From: Proteles cristata cristata
Lineage: Eukaryota > Chordata > Mammalia > Carnivora > Hyaenidae
Assembly (NCBI GenBank): GCA_017311185.1
Contig: JAESUZ010003883.1
Location: 1,507,501-1,571,500, forward strand
Direction: 5' to 3'
DNA length: 64,000 nucleotides
The position numbers were made by a program, and so were the translations under genes. This document shows, piece after piece, positions 34,273 through 45,527 of this stretch (positions are counted from its first letter, which is position 1; each line of letters begins with the position of its first letter). The notes beneath the pieces are model-generated. The model made no database searches, was not told the origin of the DNA, and saw nothing but the letters and a program-made list of their open reading frames with translations.

Positions 34273-34465
34273 ATTTATATTTATTTTTTAAATGTTTATT
34301 TATTTTTGTGTGAGAGAGACAGTGCATGAGCTGGTGAGGGGTCGAGAGGAAGGCACAGAGTCCAAAACAGGCTTTAGGCTCTGAGCTATCAGAACAGCCC
34401 ACAAACTGTGAAATCATGACCTAAGCTGAAGTCGGGTGCTTAACCATCTGAGCCACCCAGGTGTT
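34273..34465 (-). mobile_element. CAN-SINE, older, antisense
   Basis: 'aatgtttatttatttttgtg' tail, reversed core 'gaaatcatgacctaagctga' and head 'ctgagccacccaggtgttc'. An 11-bp TSD 'cctataatttt' at 34262-34272 and 34466-34476 is perfect. Confidence 0.93.
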
Positions 34466-34476
34466 CCTATAATTTT

Positions 34477-34880
34477 GTTTTATCTGTGGAAAAATAAAGG
34501 TTTCATTTTAATTTTCTTACAAGTATTTAATCAATTTATTAAATAAGTAAATATAAGTATCCATTGAAATGAATTACTAGTGTCTTTGTCAAATATTGAC
34601 TTCTTATAGTCACCGAAAAAAACTTCCTACTTCTAAGTTTGATCTTTTTCTTTCCTTTTACCAACACCAAGTAGTTTTGAGTGCAATATATTTGTAGGAT
34701 GTTTTGATAAGGCAAAACGAATATTATTCTTTTTTTATAGTTCTTTTAGTCATAGTTGGACATATATTTTTCTATGTATAGTTCAAGATTGTTCTCTCCA
34801 AATCCCACTGAAACACTATGGTGATTTTAATTGAAATTACATTAAATTTATATACCAATTTTAAGAGATACTAATTGATT
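34477..34880 (-). mobile_element. Antisense L1M fragment, part 2
   Basis: 'gtgtctttgtcaaatattga', 'agttcaagattgttctctcc' and 'tgaaattacattaaatttat' match antisense L1 ORF2. They continue the order of the part before the SINE, so this is one L1 copy split by insertion. Confidence 0.6.
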
Positions 34881-35254
34881 TCACTAAAGAATTACTAAGT
34901 ATGCTATGTAAGTTATTATGAGGCAGTGGAGTAGAGACAATTTGATGAAAATTAAATGGTATAAATAATAACTTATAATAGAAATTTAATTAGAAACAAG
35001 TATCCCAAACCACACTTGCACTTTTTCTCTGTTCCATCAGTTAATTATAGAGCAGTGTAGGGAGTACTCAGCTTTGTATGCATTTTTAAGTGTTGCCTTT
35101 TACTCCTAATTTTTGGTGAGATTATTTTCTTTTACATTATAATTTTCCATGAGTTTATTTTTGCTGATTATGTAAGTGTATATTTACAAGAAATTAGAAT
35201 AATATATTTCATAACTGGTGGTTAGTGTATAACTTATTTAACAAAGAGAGCTTT

Positions 35255-35400
35255 CCCATTAAGCTGTAAGGTCCCCTGGGACAAGAGTCAAGTCAAATTT
35301 TCTTGTTATTGCTCCTCCAGACCATAGTGTCGTGCCTGCATCATAGAAAATGTTCCCTAAGTGCTAAATTTATGAATGAATTAAATGCTTTAATTTAGAA
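35255..35400 (+). mobile_element. L2 3'-end fragment
   Basis: 'ttaagctgtaaggtcccctg', 'cagaccatagtgtcgtgcct' and 'taaatttatgaatgaattaa' match the L2 3' UTR order (AGCTCCTTGAGGGCAGGG ... AGTGCCTGGCACA ... TTGAATGAATGA-type). Confidence 0.5.
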
Positions 35401-35749
35401 CTGCAGCAAAAATTTAAGATTTCCTTTCACACAGATATAAGACTGCCATACTTCCTGTATGATAATACTAAGACAGATTTGTTTTTATTTGTGTTTTCGG
35501 CCAGATTGTCATTAATAAATATATTTCTGATACATCTGACAACACGTATATGTATTTGTCCCATAAACTAATATTTACCTATCCTATGGACATTGAATCC
35601 TGATGTCATTTTCTCTATTGTACATGATTGTATTTCATTTTTTATGTAAATCAAGAGCAGCTAAACTAGTTTCATGACCCACTAAAGGGATGAAATAGTT
35701 TTTAAAAATTGCCTTAAATAGTATCCTTTTCATATCTGAGAAGTAATAG

Positions 35750-35985
35750 TAATAATAATATATAATAACAGCATTCCTATAAGGCAGCTACATATGAAGT
35801 AGTTTCAAGTGTTTTGTAGACAAGGACTTAATTTTTATAACACAGTATGGAACTGTCACATGTATAAAGGGAAGCACTGAGAGGTGAAATAACTTGCCCA
35901 ACGGCAGAGCAAACAGCAGGGGAGGGATATGAACAAAACAGTGACCTTCTAGAGTCAATTCACCTAACTGCAACAGTCTGCCGCC
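35750..35985 (-). mobile_element. MIR, near full length, antisense
   Basis: 'aaggcagctacatatgaagt', 'gagaggtgaaataacttgcc' and 'aacggcagagcaaacagc' with 'gatatgaacaaaac' follow antisense MIR. The core is well enough preserved to name with moderate confidence. Confidence 0.6.
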
Positions 35986-35989
35986 TCTC

Positions 35990-36760
35990 CGTTAGCAAAA
36001 GCTTGGCTTCCCAATATCATTTTGCTGGCTGCAATGACCAGTGAGGAGGGGGTGGATAGGTTGTGAGGATGAGAAATGCATGTGGTCCAGGGAAACTAAA
36101 GTTCTGATTCAGATGTCCTTACTAATGTTCAAATCGAGCTCTGTGTTCTAATACTGTGTCCATACTTAAGAGACTCCAGGCTAAAAATTGCCTTTGCTTT
36201 AGTAATCATGTCTGTTCTCCCCAGCCATGATTTCAGGTTTGTCTACTACACTGCAGTGTCCTGGAGAGATTAGTGATGTTCAGCTGCAACAAATAGCAGC
36301 TCCAAGCCTCAGAAGACATCAGGAACTCTGGCACATTTGGCATTTTTGGTATTCTTATAGGCGTTATTTTTTATGGTGCCTTCAAAATAAGCACATGCCC
36401 ACATATGGATAATGCTATAGTATTGATGAAAGTGGGTTACATTATTATTTTAGAGAAACTCAACCAAGATGAGTAGTCAACCAAACTGATGTTATGCTAC
36501 CTTACAGTCATTTTTGCTCATGGTCACATTTTCAAATAGTAAGCTGATTATCCTTTTTGCAATTCCATATACTCTGAAGACAAACTAACAGTCTTCATTC
36601 ACAATTTACCATGAAAGAAATCAAGAATACACTAGCTGCTTTTTAATTACTTTATTTATATGCAGCTAAAAGCTCTAAGCCAGTGGACTGTTTCCTTTTT
36701 CTCATTCCCCATTTTATGGGGAGTGGTGGTGTCAAAAAGCATCAGGCCAGTCGTTGGGAG
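35990..36760. other. No recognisable feature
   Basis: No supported exon or repeat. Confidence 0.45.
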
Positions 36761-36771
36761 TACGGGTTTTA

Positions 36772-36950
36772 GGGACACCTGGACTCAGTCAGTTTAGCAT
36801 CTGACTCTTGATTTATGTTCAGATCATGATCTCACATTTCATGGGTTGGAGCCCCATGTCGAGCCCTGACGGTACAGAGCTTGCTTGGGATTCTTTTCCC
36901 CCCCTCGCTCCTTGCCCTGCCCCCAAATAAATGCTTAAACTTAAAGAAAA
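36772..36950 (+). mobile_element. CAN-SINE, older, compact
   Basis: Head 'gggacacctggactcagtc', box B 'gggttggagccccatgtcg', a shortened core and a CCAAATAAATGCTT tail. A diverged TSD 'tacgggtttta'/'tacaggcttta' lies at 36761-36771 and 36951-36961. Confidence 0.88.
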
Positions 36951-36974
36951 GGTACAGGCTTTAAAGTCAAGGGG

Positions 36975-37130
36975 CCATGGTTACAGTTTTGGCTTTGCCA
37001 TGTGGTAAGTGCATTCATTTGGGCAAATTATTTAACTTCATACCCTCTAATCTATAAAATGAGGAAAATAATAAGACTTTCTTAAATGGTCCTGACTGTG
37101 TCTGGCTTACCCTAACTAAACACTAAATGA
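36975..37130 (+). mobile_element. MIR fragment, sense
   Basis: 'tttggctttgccatgtggta', 'gggcaaattatttaacttca' and 'ctataaaatgaggaaaataa' match sense MIR (CTGCCACTTACTAGC ... GGGCAAGTTACTTAACC ... TGTAAAATGGGGATAATA-type). Confidence 0.65.
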
Positions 37131-37134
37131 AAGA

Positions 37135-37550
37135 TCTATTTTGTTATCATTTCAAAAACTAGATTGTAAAGTTGACCTAAACAGCAAGCATGTAATTGTG
37201 TGGTACTGAAGACAAACATCTGTTAGGATTTTCAACACTAATAAAAATCATTTGAATTTTCAGATTGATTTAGAGATATTAAGACTGAAAAGGATATAAA
37301 ACATCGATGTCTATTATTTGCTCCTGTAACTTCTTCCGAAGATTATGCTTCTTTTGTTAGTGTGACAAATGCATAGACTTTGCCCATTCTTTCCTTAATC
37401 AAAGTGAGCTTTGAAAATTTTGAGTAGCCTTTATAGAATGGTTGAATTGGAGCACCATCTGACATGATACTGGTAGAGCCTTCCACCAGGTGATATCCAT
37501 AAACTTATTTGCTCTAGTAATTAACAACTTTTAATTTTACATACTTGGAG
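37135..37550. other. No recognisable feature
   Basis: Nothing supported. Confidence 0.4.
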
Positions 37551-37562
37551 GAAACTAAGAAT

Positions 37563-37733
37563 TCCTTTTTTAAAAAAAATGTTTATCTATTTTTGAGAGA
37601 CTGTGAGTACGGGAGGGACACAGAGGATCTGAAGCCGTCCCTGCATGCTGACTGCAACAGACCCCATGCGGGGCTCAAACTCATGAACCATGAGATCATG
37701 ACCTGAGCCGAAGTCTGAGCCACCCAGACGTCC
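37563..37733 (-). mobile_element. CAN-SINE, older, antisense
   Basis: Tail 'aatgtttatctatttttgag', reversed core 'ccatgcggggctcaaactca' and head 'gagccacccagacgtcc'. The TSD 'ctaagaat' lies at 37555-37562 and 37734-37741. The GA tract is nearly lost. Confidence 0.9.
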
Positions 37734-37899
37734 CTAAGAATACATTTTTTTTTTCACAATTTGTCCGTTTTTTTCTTTTCATGTAGTGTATATTTCTAGA
37801 GAAACAGCTATAGTCCTTGTCCCTATATCTTTGAGATACAAACATAAGGGACAGGGAATTATCGTCCCAGCAGCACTTAGCCTTGCATCTTGCACCTAT

Positions 37900-37985
37900 G
37901 CCTGGTTTTGTTTTCCTCACCAAGGACTGATGAGGATATCTTGTATGCTTAGCATGGTGCTTGACACTGTGGACGATTCAAAAGC
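37900..37985 (+). mobile_element. Possible L2 3'-end fragment
   Basis: 'tatcttgtatgcttagcatg' followed by 'gtgcttgacactgtgg' resembles the L2 3' end. Short and uncertain. Confidence 0.35.
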
Positions 37986-37986
37986 T

Positions 37987-38012
37987 GGGATGGGGGCGGG
38001 GGGGGCAGGGGG
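37987..38012 (+). other. Predicted G-quadruplex motif
   Basis: Four G-runs of 3, 5, 8 and 5 bases are separated by loops of 1-2 bases. This satisfies the usual G3+N1-7 pattern with very short loops. It is the only such run I saw in this AT-rich window. Function unknown. Confidence 0.8.
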
Positions 38013-38019
38013 ATAAAAG

Positions 38020-39320
38020 GTGTGTTAATGAAAGAAGATGTGGGGTATTAATAGACCTAAGACGCAATGGGTCACTGAGAATACACCATCACTGTTGTTA
38101 CTGAAAAGATCAGCAATTGTTCAGACCCTTCTTTCCCAAGTAGAACTCTGAGGTTACACCAAAGTTGGAGACAAACTCAAGATAAATTTGTATCAGTGGC
38201 TAAGGGAGTTTAAACATCCAAACAGAAAATGTTAATCACTCCATCCTTGCCACCAAATTTAGCTCAGTAGAGGCTCTAAATTTAGTTGCAAATTGTTCAA
38301 ATAATAGTTTTTATCTTAAAAGATTTTTGTCCTCTCTGAGATTCAAAACTGCCACATTGTTAAGAAAGAGGTCATTACTGAAACATAGTTTCTTTTGCAA
38401 GTTCACAAGTGCCTTCCCTGCTTCCTTTTCCTTCTCAATATAGGTCCCCTGAGCTACATTGTAAGGTGTAATCTTCTCTCTTAGAACTGTCTAAATACAG
38501 TAAGCACCAGTAAAAACAGACGGTCGGTGTGATCATTTTTAACAGCCCTGGAGTTGTCCATATGCTATTCAATAATGTGGCATCTGCATGGCCCTTTAGC
38601 TGTGGAGTGTACTTTAAACATAAGCAATTTTTAAGCAACAAGGTGTCAAACTAGTCATCCATGTGAGGAAAATCAGTGTTTCTGCACCCCTGAGTATAAT
38701 CAGCGAAAGCCTTTAGAGTGCTTTTAACCAGCCATCCTCCTCATGCACAGAACATGTTCCTTTAATACAGTTACTTTACTGTGGCTCCAAGTCAGAAAAT
38801 GTTGTGGTAAAATACTCATTCAATTAACACTGGAGTCACTAAGTCACTGCTGTACTGGCATTTCCTACCAAATGAAACAAGGAGCATTTATCTGGTTATA
38901 GGCAGTGCTTCTATATCCTACTTTCCCACAGCTATATACTGCCATGTCTAATTCAGGCACATTCTATACGAGTAAGTAACTAGAATAAGATACATTGAAT
39001 TAAGTGAATTCTGAGACTTCTGGGTAGCCCATGTCCTTTGTCTTGAATGTCTAACTAAAACCAATTATAGTATCATTGCTCTAAGCTCTGTGTCCTCTCT
39101 TCTTTTATCTTGTACCATCTTTGAGTCTCTGACATCAAGCAGATTAAAAAAAGATCTAATAGGTAATAATTACATAGTGATACACTTATTACAGAAAACA
39201 GCACATAAAATGATTGTCTCTGAAATAATTCATGGGTCAACCAATCTAATAAGCAACATTACAAAAATAAGACACAAAAGGCTGAGCCTGGTAGAGATTT
39301 TATGGCTGTCCTGTTCTTTT
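38020..39320. other. No recognisable feature
   Basis: Unique-looking sequence. No exon, RNA gene or transposon identified. Confidence 0.5.
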
Positions 39321-39323
39321 TCT

Positions 39324-39425
39324 TTTTTTTTTTTTTTTTGGACTATTCTTTTTAAATTTATTTTTTTTTAATTTAATTTAAGTCCCAGTATAGTTCACAT
39401 GCATTTGTTAAATGTTATTATATGT
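39324..39425 (-). mobile_element. Possible L1 3'-end stub
   Basis: A poly(T) run and further T-rich sequence lead to 'agtcccagtatagttcacat'. This resembles the reversed carnivore L1 3' end (poly(A) tail then AATTCCAGTTAGTTAAC-type). Short and uncertain. Confidence 0.35.
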
Positions 39426-39469
39426 GTTCACACTAGTTTATGGATTTATCCAGTCATTAAGATATCCAC

Positions 39470-39970
39470 ATGTATCCATTCATTTACTTGTGCAGTATTT
39501 ACTGAATATATACTATGCTCCAGGCACTGTATTAGATCCCAAAGGATATGGCAGAGAACAAAACAAAGAAGATTGACCTTAGGAGCTTAGTAATATTCTA
39601 GTATTAGGAAACAGAAGCTTAAGAAAAAAAAAAATAGTGAAATAAACCATTGGCAAGAGATGGAATGTACATGAAAGGAAAGAGTTTTAATTTTGACTAG
39701 TGGCATCACTGATAAAGTGATATTTGGGTAAATGACTGGGCTGAAACTAACAGAGCAAGCTGTGTGGACATATGACTATGGGAAACAGAGCATGGGAGTC
39801 AACAAATTCAGATTCCTTCAAGCAAAGGCTTTCCTTGTTTGTTCAAAGTCAAGAAACAGACTTAGTGTGCATGGATCTAAGGGAAAGAAAAAATAGTTAT
39901 AGGACTTGAGGTCAGAGGTTGAGGTGATTCATACTAAGACTAATAAACCATTGAAAGAACTTAAGTTTGA
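39470..39970 (-). mobile_element. Antisense L2 LINE, part 1 (3' end)
   Basis: 'ctatgctccaggcactgtat' and 'atggcagagaacaaaacaaa' are the antisense L2 3' end, followed by degenerate 3' UTR/ORF2 text up to 'aaaccattgaaagaactta'. It is continued after the SINE at 39971. Confidence 0.7.
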
Positions 39971-40176
39971 GGGGCCTCGGTGGCTCTGTCGGTTAAGTGT
40001 CCGACTTCAGCTCAGGCCATGATCTCACCATTAATGACTTTGAACCCCACATCGGGCTCTGTGCTGACAGCTCAGAGCTTGGAACCTGCTTCAGATTCTG
40101 TCTCCCCCTCTCTCTCTGCCCCTCTCCCACTTGTGTGTGCTCTCGCTCTCTCTCTCTCAAAAAAATAAAATAAAAA
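39971..40176 (+). mobile_element. CAN-SINE, mid-age, inserted in L2
   Basis: Head GGGGCCTCGGTGGCTC, decayed box B 'tgactttgaacccc', GACAGCTCAGAGCTTGGAACC, CT tract and CAAAAAAATAAAATAAAA tail. Its host L2 resumes right after, so this is a nested insertion. Confidence 0.93.
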
Positions 40177-40189
40177 CAATAGGCTATTA

Positions 40190-40885
40190 CTCTGAATCAG
40201 GAAGCTACCAGAGGGTTTGAAACAGAGGAGTGATGTGATCTGATTCATATTTTAGAATAGCTTAGATTGCTAGCTAGGCTATGGATGAGAGAGAGAGGGA
40301 GAGGGAAAGATTGAGAGAGAAAGTCCAAGAACAGAAGGAAAGAGACTATTGAAGAGCTTAGTGCAATAATATAAGTAAAAGATTGTGGCATTTTGGAGCA
40401 AGGCAAGAAAAAGTGGTCCCATTTGGGATACATTTCAAAGATAGATTCTACTTTGTTAATATATTGGGCAGGAGAATGAAAGAAAAGGAGAAGTTATGTT
40501 CAATTGCAAGTCTCTGGCCTGAGCAACAAGAAAGATTGATGCTATTTACTGAGGAAGAAAGACAAGAGAAGCAAGTTTTGTGGAAAGATGAGAAATTCAG
40601 AGTGAGATGTGTTATGTCCAAGTGCCTGTTAGACACCTGAGGTGATGTAAGTGACTATGTGTTTAAGATTAGAGTTTAGGGAAGAGGTCCAGGCTGTAGA
40701 TTAAGAGTAAATGCAAGGGATCATCACATAGAGGGAATCACTCATTCACTGAGTGAGTAAAATAGAGAAAAGGAGTCCAAATACTGAGCTCTGGGCTTAG
40801 GGAGGCAATAAGAGAAATAGGAGGAGGAAAGAGAAAAAGGATAATGGAAAGAAGCAGCTGGTGAAATAAGACTGAAAGCAAGAGG
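40190..40885 (-). mobile_element. Antisense L2 LINE, part 2 (ORF2)
   Basis: 'agaggagtgatgtgatctga', 'ctctggcctgagcaacaaga' and 'aagaggtccaggctgtag', with 'aatactgagctctgggc', are colinear with antisense L2 ORF2. With part 1 it spans about 1.2 kb, the longest L2 copy here. Reverse-strand frames such as 40448-40636 are relics of ORF2 and carry stops and frameshifts. Confidence 0.75.
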
Positions 40886-40904
40886 GGTGTCTTTGAAGCC
40901 AAGT

Positions 40905-41310
40905 GTATCAGTCAGAGTTGAACCAGCAGGAAATATATGTCATGATACTTATGTCAAGGAATTGGCTTATACAGTTATGGGGATGGCTTGGCAAGTCTGA
41001 ATTCAGCAGGGCAGGCTGTCAGGAGGTGCATTTGCTTGTGGGGCCCCACTGCAATCTTTGCTTCCATCTTTGCTTTGCTTCCTCTTCTGTGTGTATTAAA
41101 TCGCCCTTTGCCTCATGCTGATAAGGAAATGTGGTTGGATTTAATGGTCTCCCTCCTCGATAAAATAATCCAGAATAATCCCCCACCTCAAAATCATTGA
41201 TTTAATCCCAGCTGCAAAGACCCTTTTTCTATATAAGGCAACATTCTACAGCTTCCACCTCGTATTTTGGGCGGCTATTATTCAACCTACTACAGAGGCA
41301 AAGCCTTTTT
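40905..41310 (-). mobile_element. MLT1-like LTR remnant, antisense
   Basis: 'tccagaataatcccccacct', 'ttgatttaatcccagctgca' and 'aaggcaacattctacagctt', ending 'ctattattcaacctactaca', match the reversed start of old MLT1 LTRs. The left part ('gtcaaggaattggcttatac') belongs to a common LTR-like repeat whose name I cannot give. Boundaries approximate. Confidence 0.5.
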
Positions 41311-41521
41311 GGAGTCAATCCAGCACAGTGACTTAGGTCAGAATGTTTCTGTAAAGAGGAACAAAGAAATGGGCAATGGCTGAGGAAAGGATGGAAATTC
41401 CATCCACTGGAAACACCCACAGGACTTCTTTTCCTCACATACACATCCTTCAAACAGACCTACATGACTCCAACACTTTGTATTTCACTCTCTAGCCATG
41501 CATATCCATTCATTCCTCTTA

Positions 41522-41734
41522 TTTTAATGTTTTTATTTATTTCTAGGAGAGAGAGAGAGAGAGAGAGAGAGCAGGGGATGGTCAGAGAGAGAGGGAGTCA
41601 CAGACTATGAAACAGGCTCCAGGCTCTAAGCTGGCAGTCAGTACAGAGCCCGACACCGGGCTCGAACCCACGACCGCGATATCATGACCTAAGCAAAAGT
41701 CAGTCGCTTAACCGACTAAGCCACCCAGGCGCCC
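41522..41734 (-). mobile_element. CAN-SINE, young subfamily, antisense
   Basis: Tail 'ttatttctaggagagagaga' (reverse of the CCTAGAAATAAA-type end), 'gctggcagtcagtacagagc' and head 'agccacccaggcgcccc'. A perfect 16-bp TSD 'ccattcattcctctta' lies at 41506-41521 and 41735-41750. Confidence 0.97.
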
Positions 41735-41754
41735 CCATTCATTCCTCTTACAAT

Positions 41755-42225
41755 AATTAAGCAAAACTCCTATGGCAGGTTAATATTATTATTTGTTGTG
41801 GCTTGAGCAAAAGCTTAATAGATAGAGAAGGCATAGCTTTCATGAGTCTAAACAACATTCTACAGTCCTTTTTAATTTATTTTTTACTTTTGCCTTAAAA
41901 GGATAGGTCTTTGTTATGGAAATTTGCAGCCAATACATTTTGAAAGCATTGAATATGTTTGGCCTGCAAGTCCGATTTCTTATATCTGAATGTGATTCCT
42001 TCTATATTGTTTTCCAGAATTTTGAATTACATTACTTTCACATTCTTAATAGGTATATTAGATTTGCCATTTAAAGTCTCATGTGCTAGTTTTTCTAAAA
42101 TGTTTCTTTCCAAAATGTTTGTGCCCTGTTTTACCTGTGGCATGTAGTATAAAAGATATCTGGAGGAAAGGGGAGCTGTTATGAGAAGAATCTCTTACTT
42201 TTTTTTCCCCATAATTCACAACAGG
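41755..42225. other. No recognisable feature
   Basis: AT-rich, nothing supported. Confidence 0.45.
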
Positions 42226-42229
42226 GTCT

Positions 42230-42360
42230 AGGAAACTAATTGATTCTGAATTATCATATCTATTATGCATGAGACTGTCTGGTATATAGCACACAAGAGC
42301 AGCACCTGATACACAGGTAGGTACACAATAAATGCTTTTGAATGAATTAGTCAATGAACT
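42230..42360 (+). mobile_element. Possible L2 3'-end fragment
   Basis: 'gcagcacctgatacacaggt' followed by 'acacaataaatgcttttgaa' fits the sense L2 end. Diverged. Confidence 0.4.
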
Positions 42361-42604
42361 GCAAAATTATAAATAAGATCTTCAATGCTAATTTTATTAT
42401 TATCTCTTAAAGGCATTTGTAAAGTAACAGATTTTAACTGCTGTGCATATATTAGGAAAATATGCCTTTACAGGTGAAAAAACTGAAAAGGCAATTACTT
42501 ATACAATTGATATGGTACAGCAACTTAAAAAAAGATTACTTCTCTGGAAGAAAACATATGTTCAAAGATCATGCCTGACAGCATTTGGCTGTTTGATGTT
42601 ATAC

Positions 42605-42850
42605 TTGGGAACAGTATAATAAAGTGGTGAAGGAAGAATTTGGTCCTAAAATGAGATAGACTTGCTCATTTTAAGTATCCATGTACATGCTTTATCAGAT
42701 TTGTGACCTTGGGCTAATTATTTTTGTGTCTATTTCTTAGATTTCTTATCTACCTCATATAATTTTTTTTAAACTAGGATAATTCACAAAAAGAGCCTAA
42801 TGTTGTGCCAGACATTTGGTATTGGTTTATACTTTCATCACTGTCAATCA
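42605..42850 (+). mobile_element. MIR, sense
   Basis: 'gtataataaagtggtgaagg', 'tttgtgaccttgggctaatt', 'atttcttatctacctcatat' and 'cacaaaaagagcctaatg' follow the sense MIR from the tRNA-like start to the 3' part. Nearly full length, strongly mutated. Confidence 0.6.
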
Positions 42851-43005
42851 TCACCATCATCATCATGGGCATCTATCTTTTTCACACTGGTTTCATAGCA
42901 CAACTAGTCTTCTCAAACTTTTTATAACATGAGTATCATTCTACTTCATTTCACCAGTTTTCTGCACACAATTTATCTGAAAGCCTATTAAAATTCCCTC
43001 ACGAA

Positions 43006-43213
43006 GGCCGCCTGGATGGCTCAGTCAGTTGAGGGCCCGACTTCGGCTCAGGTCGTGATCTCATGGTTCATGGGTTCGAGCCCCACATCGGGCTCTGTGT
43101 TGACAGCTCAGAGCCTGGAGCCTGCTTTGAAATCTGTGTCTCCCTCTCTCTCTCTGTTCCTCCCCTGCTCATGCTCTGTCTCTCTCTGTCTGAAAAATAA
43201 ATATTAAAAAAAA
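43006..43213 (+). mobile_element. CAN-SINE, mid-age
   Basis: Head GCCGCCTGGATGGCTC, box B gggttcgagcccc, GACAGCTCAGAGCCTGGAGCC, CT tract and GAAAAATAAATATT tail. A TSD 'tccctcacgaa'/'tccctcatgaa' (one CpG-type change) lies at 42995-43005 and 43214-43224. Confidence 0.95.
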
Positions 43214-43439
43214 TCCCTCATGAAATCATACGAAGTGTAAATAAGTGAATGAATATAATATTGTCAGGTTCTGTTAATGTTTTTGGCTCTTTTCTGAACT
43301 GGTCCATACCTAGATGATTCATAAATTGCCATTTAAGTCCTAAATTTTGCCTCTGAAATCTAGATCTCCACATGTAAGTGCCTCTGTGCCTTTGGCTCTT
43401 AGATAACTTCAGAAGCAGCATGTTTAATAACAAATGTGT

Positions 43440-43890
43440 GATCTCCCACCCTATCTTTACAGATCAGGTCTTCTTTAGTCTTCTATTTTCAGCAGCTACC
43501 ACTATCACCTATACAGTTGGGCAATTATCTAGCAGGTGCCTTGATATATCCTTCTTCCTCATTCTTCATATCTAGCCTTTCACAAAGACCTTTGATGGTC
43601 TCTCTAACTCATCCTCAGATTGTACTTCAACCCTTCTTTAAATCTCCACTTAATTACCAGTTCTTGAGGAGACCTTTCCTTACCACCCCTGACCTTCTGC
43701 CCCCATACTAGTTTAGATCATCCTGGCCCAAACCCTTCTTCATTCTATGTACCTCTGCATCAATCACACCGGTTTTTAAAATTACCTGATTTGTGTTTAT
43801 TTAATATCCTTCAAAGAAGTATGGTGCCTGTTTTGAAGTATGGTGCCTGTTTTGACTCATCATTTTAATTTTGATATCTAGTGTTTTTTT
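43440..43890 (+). mobile_element. L2 LINE fragment, sense
   Basis: 'acaaagacctttgatggtct', 'ccagttcttgaggagacctt' and 'ccttaccacccctgaccttc' match the sense L2 region coding for the ORF2 end and 3' UTR. A 19-bp tandem duplication lies inside. Confidence 0.55.
43816..43853. repeat. 19-bp perfect tandem duplication
   Basis: 'gaagtatggtgcctgtttt' occurs twice with no spacer (43816-43834, 43835-43853). A replication-slippage type event. Confidence 0.97.
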
Positions 43891-44139
43891 TTTTTTCCAA
43901 ATGTCAGCTGGAACCCATTAGTAAGTAGTAAAATCAGATTAATGGGATTTGTAAAGTTTTTTTTTAAAAGAAATAGGGCAGACTAAAAGAAACTTTTTCA
44001 GAGCAAATAAAATGTAGTAAACATACATATTGTATGCTGTAGTATTTTTTTTTAGTTTTGAGCATGTCTATGTATTCATACATTATACATGTGTGTATGG
44101 GTCTTGATGTAAAATGTATTTCCTACTGTAAATTTCAGG

Positions 44140-44225
44140 CAAAAACTATAAAACCATGGGTGTAGGGACATGACTGACACCTACTAGACATTTAATAAAT
44201 ATTTGTCCAATCAATTAATCAATTA
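44140..44225 (+). mobile_element. Possible L2 3'-end fragment
   Basis: 'gacacctactagacatttaa' then 'taaatatttgtccaatcaat' resembles the L2 3' end. Confidence 0.4.
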
Positions 44226-44654
44226 ATGCCTTTTCCCCCTCCTTTTATTATCCCATTTGGTCATTGTAGGCTATAGACTTGTAAGTGGAGTTTGCAAATA
44301 AGTTGAAATATCTGTGTACATTTTTGAAATGTAATTCACAAGATTCTATAGCAAAGGTTTCTACCTTAATTTAATGCTAGCCTGGTCAATGAATATAAAT
44401 ATGGTTATTAAATAGCTAAATAACTTTGTTTTTAATAACTTTTATTATGTATTAGATTTAAGTTTTATTCAGTCTCACTGTCCTTGTCAGTAGTAATATA
44501 TTCATTATTAGTAGTCAGAGTGGTTTTTTCTTTAAACAATACTGGCAAGTTTATGCTCTCATTATCCCCTTAATTGGGTGCATACTTTTTTGCCAGGCTT
44601 TCTGCCAGGATCTGGGTATACTAAAATGACTATGATGACTTCAAGTAGCCCTTT

Positions 44655-44790
44655 CTTTTGAGAACTAATCATTAATTCCACCAATATCTGTTGTGTATGT
44701 ATTATGTCCCAGGAACTATATTCAAGTCTGAATAATACAGTGATGAAAAATATAGGTAGTCTTTGTGTTTCTGACCTTGAGACAAAGATT
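44655..44790 (-). mobile_element. Possible antisense L2 3' end
   Basis: 'ttgtgtatgtattatgtccc' 'aggaactatattcaa' and 'aatacagtgatgaaaaatat' resemble the reversed L2 3' end (CTACTATGTGCCAGGCACTG...). Confidence 0.45.
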
Positions 44791-44794
44791 CAAA

Positions 44795-45305
44795 TTCAAC
44801 TAATTTATCAGAGAGGTGATCCCAGAAAACACTGACAGAAATGCAGAAGTAACATAGAGAAAGAAAGACACCCAATAAGGAATTTGTTACCAAGCGGGTG
44901 ACCACTGTAAGTAACTGGAACTTAATCCTGCTGAGCAGTCACCTCAGTTATGCCTCCTGATAACTATCAGTCTGTTGTGGGCTCTTCCCAGGAACTTTAA
45001 TTCTCAGGCACTAGTGGTCTGCCCTGTAGGCAGTTAAGGTCCTGGCACAGAGCTGCAGATATTGGCAGTATCTACATCTGAGTGTGCTAAACAGGTAAGA
45101 CCTAGGAGGGACAGGTAGGGGGAGAGACAGGGGGAGGTAATAGGTTGGGCATCAGCCTCAGAAGACTTATAGCGGGTATCTTAGGCTTCACGACATCAAT
45201 TCAATTTAATGAGTGTGTGAGTACTTTCTGCTATTGTTTGAAACTAAAATAATTGTCTTAGTTTACAGATGATCTCCTTTTAGTTGTCTTTCTCCAATAT
45301 GGAAA
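44795..45305. other. No recognisable feature
   Basis: Moderate base composition, no confident repeat or exon. Confidence 0.4.
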
Positions 45306-45320
45306 TTAAATGCCTGCTTT

Positions 45321-45527
45321 TGTTTTTGTTTTTGTTTTTTAAGAGAGACAGAGACACCACAAGTGGGGAGAGGGGAAGAGAGAGGGAGAAAGAGAGAATC
45401 CCAAGTAATATCCACGCTATTAAGTGCAGAGACAGACATAGGGCTGGAAGCCATGAAACCATGAGATCATGTTTAGTGGAAACCAAGAGTTAAATGCTTA
45501 GCTTGACTGAGCCATCCAGGTATCCCT
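45321..45527 (-). mobile_element. CAN-SINE, old, antisense
   Basis: (GTTTTT)n tail, GA tract, 'gcagagacagacatagggct' and head 'gagccatccaggtatccc'. The TSD 'aaatgcctgcttt'/'agatgccagcttt' lies at 45308-45320 and 45528-45540. Confidence 0.9.

Noticed and set aside
38011..38020. TATA-like 'gataaaagg' after a G-rich run, possible promoter
   Set aside because: A single weak motif with no initiator, CpG island or downstream exon.
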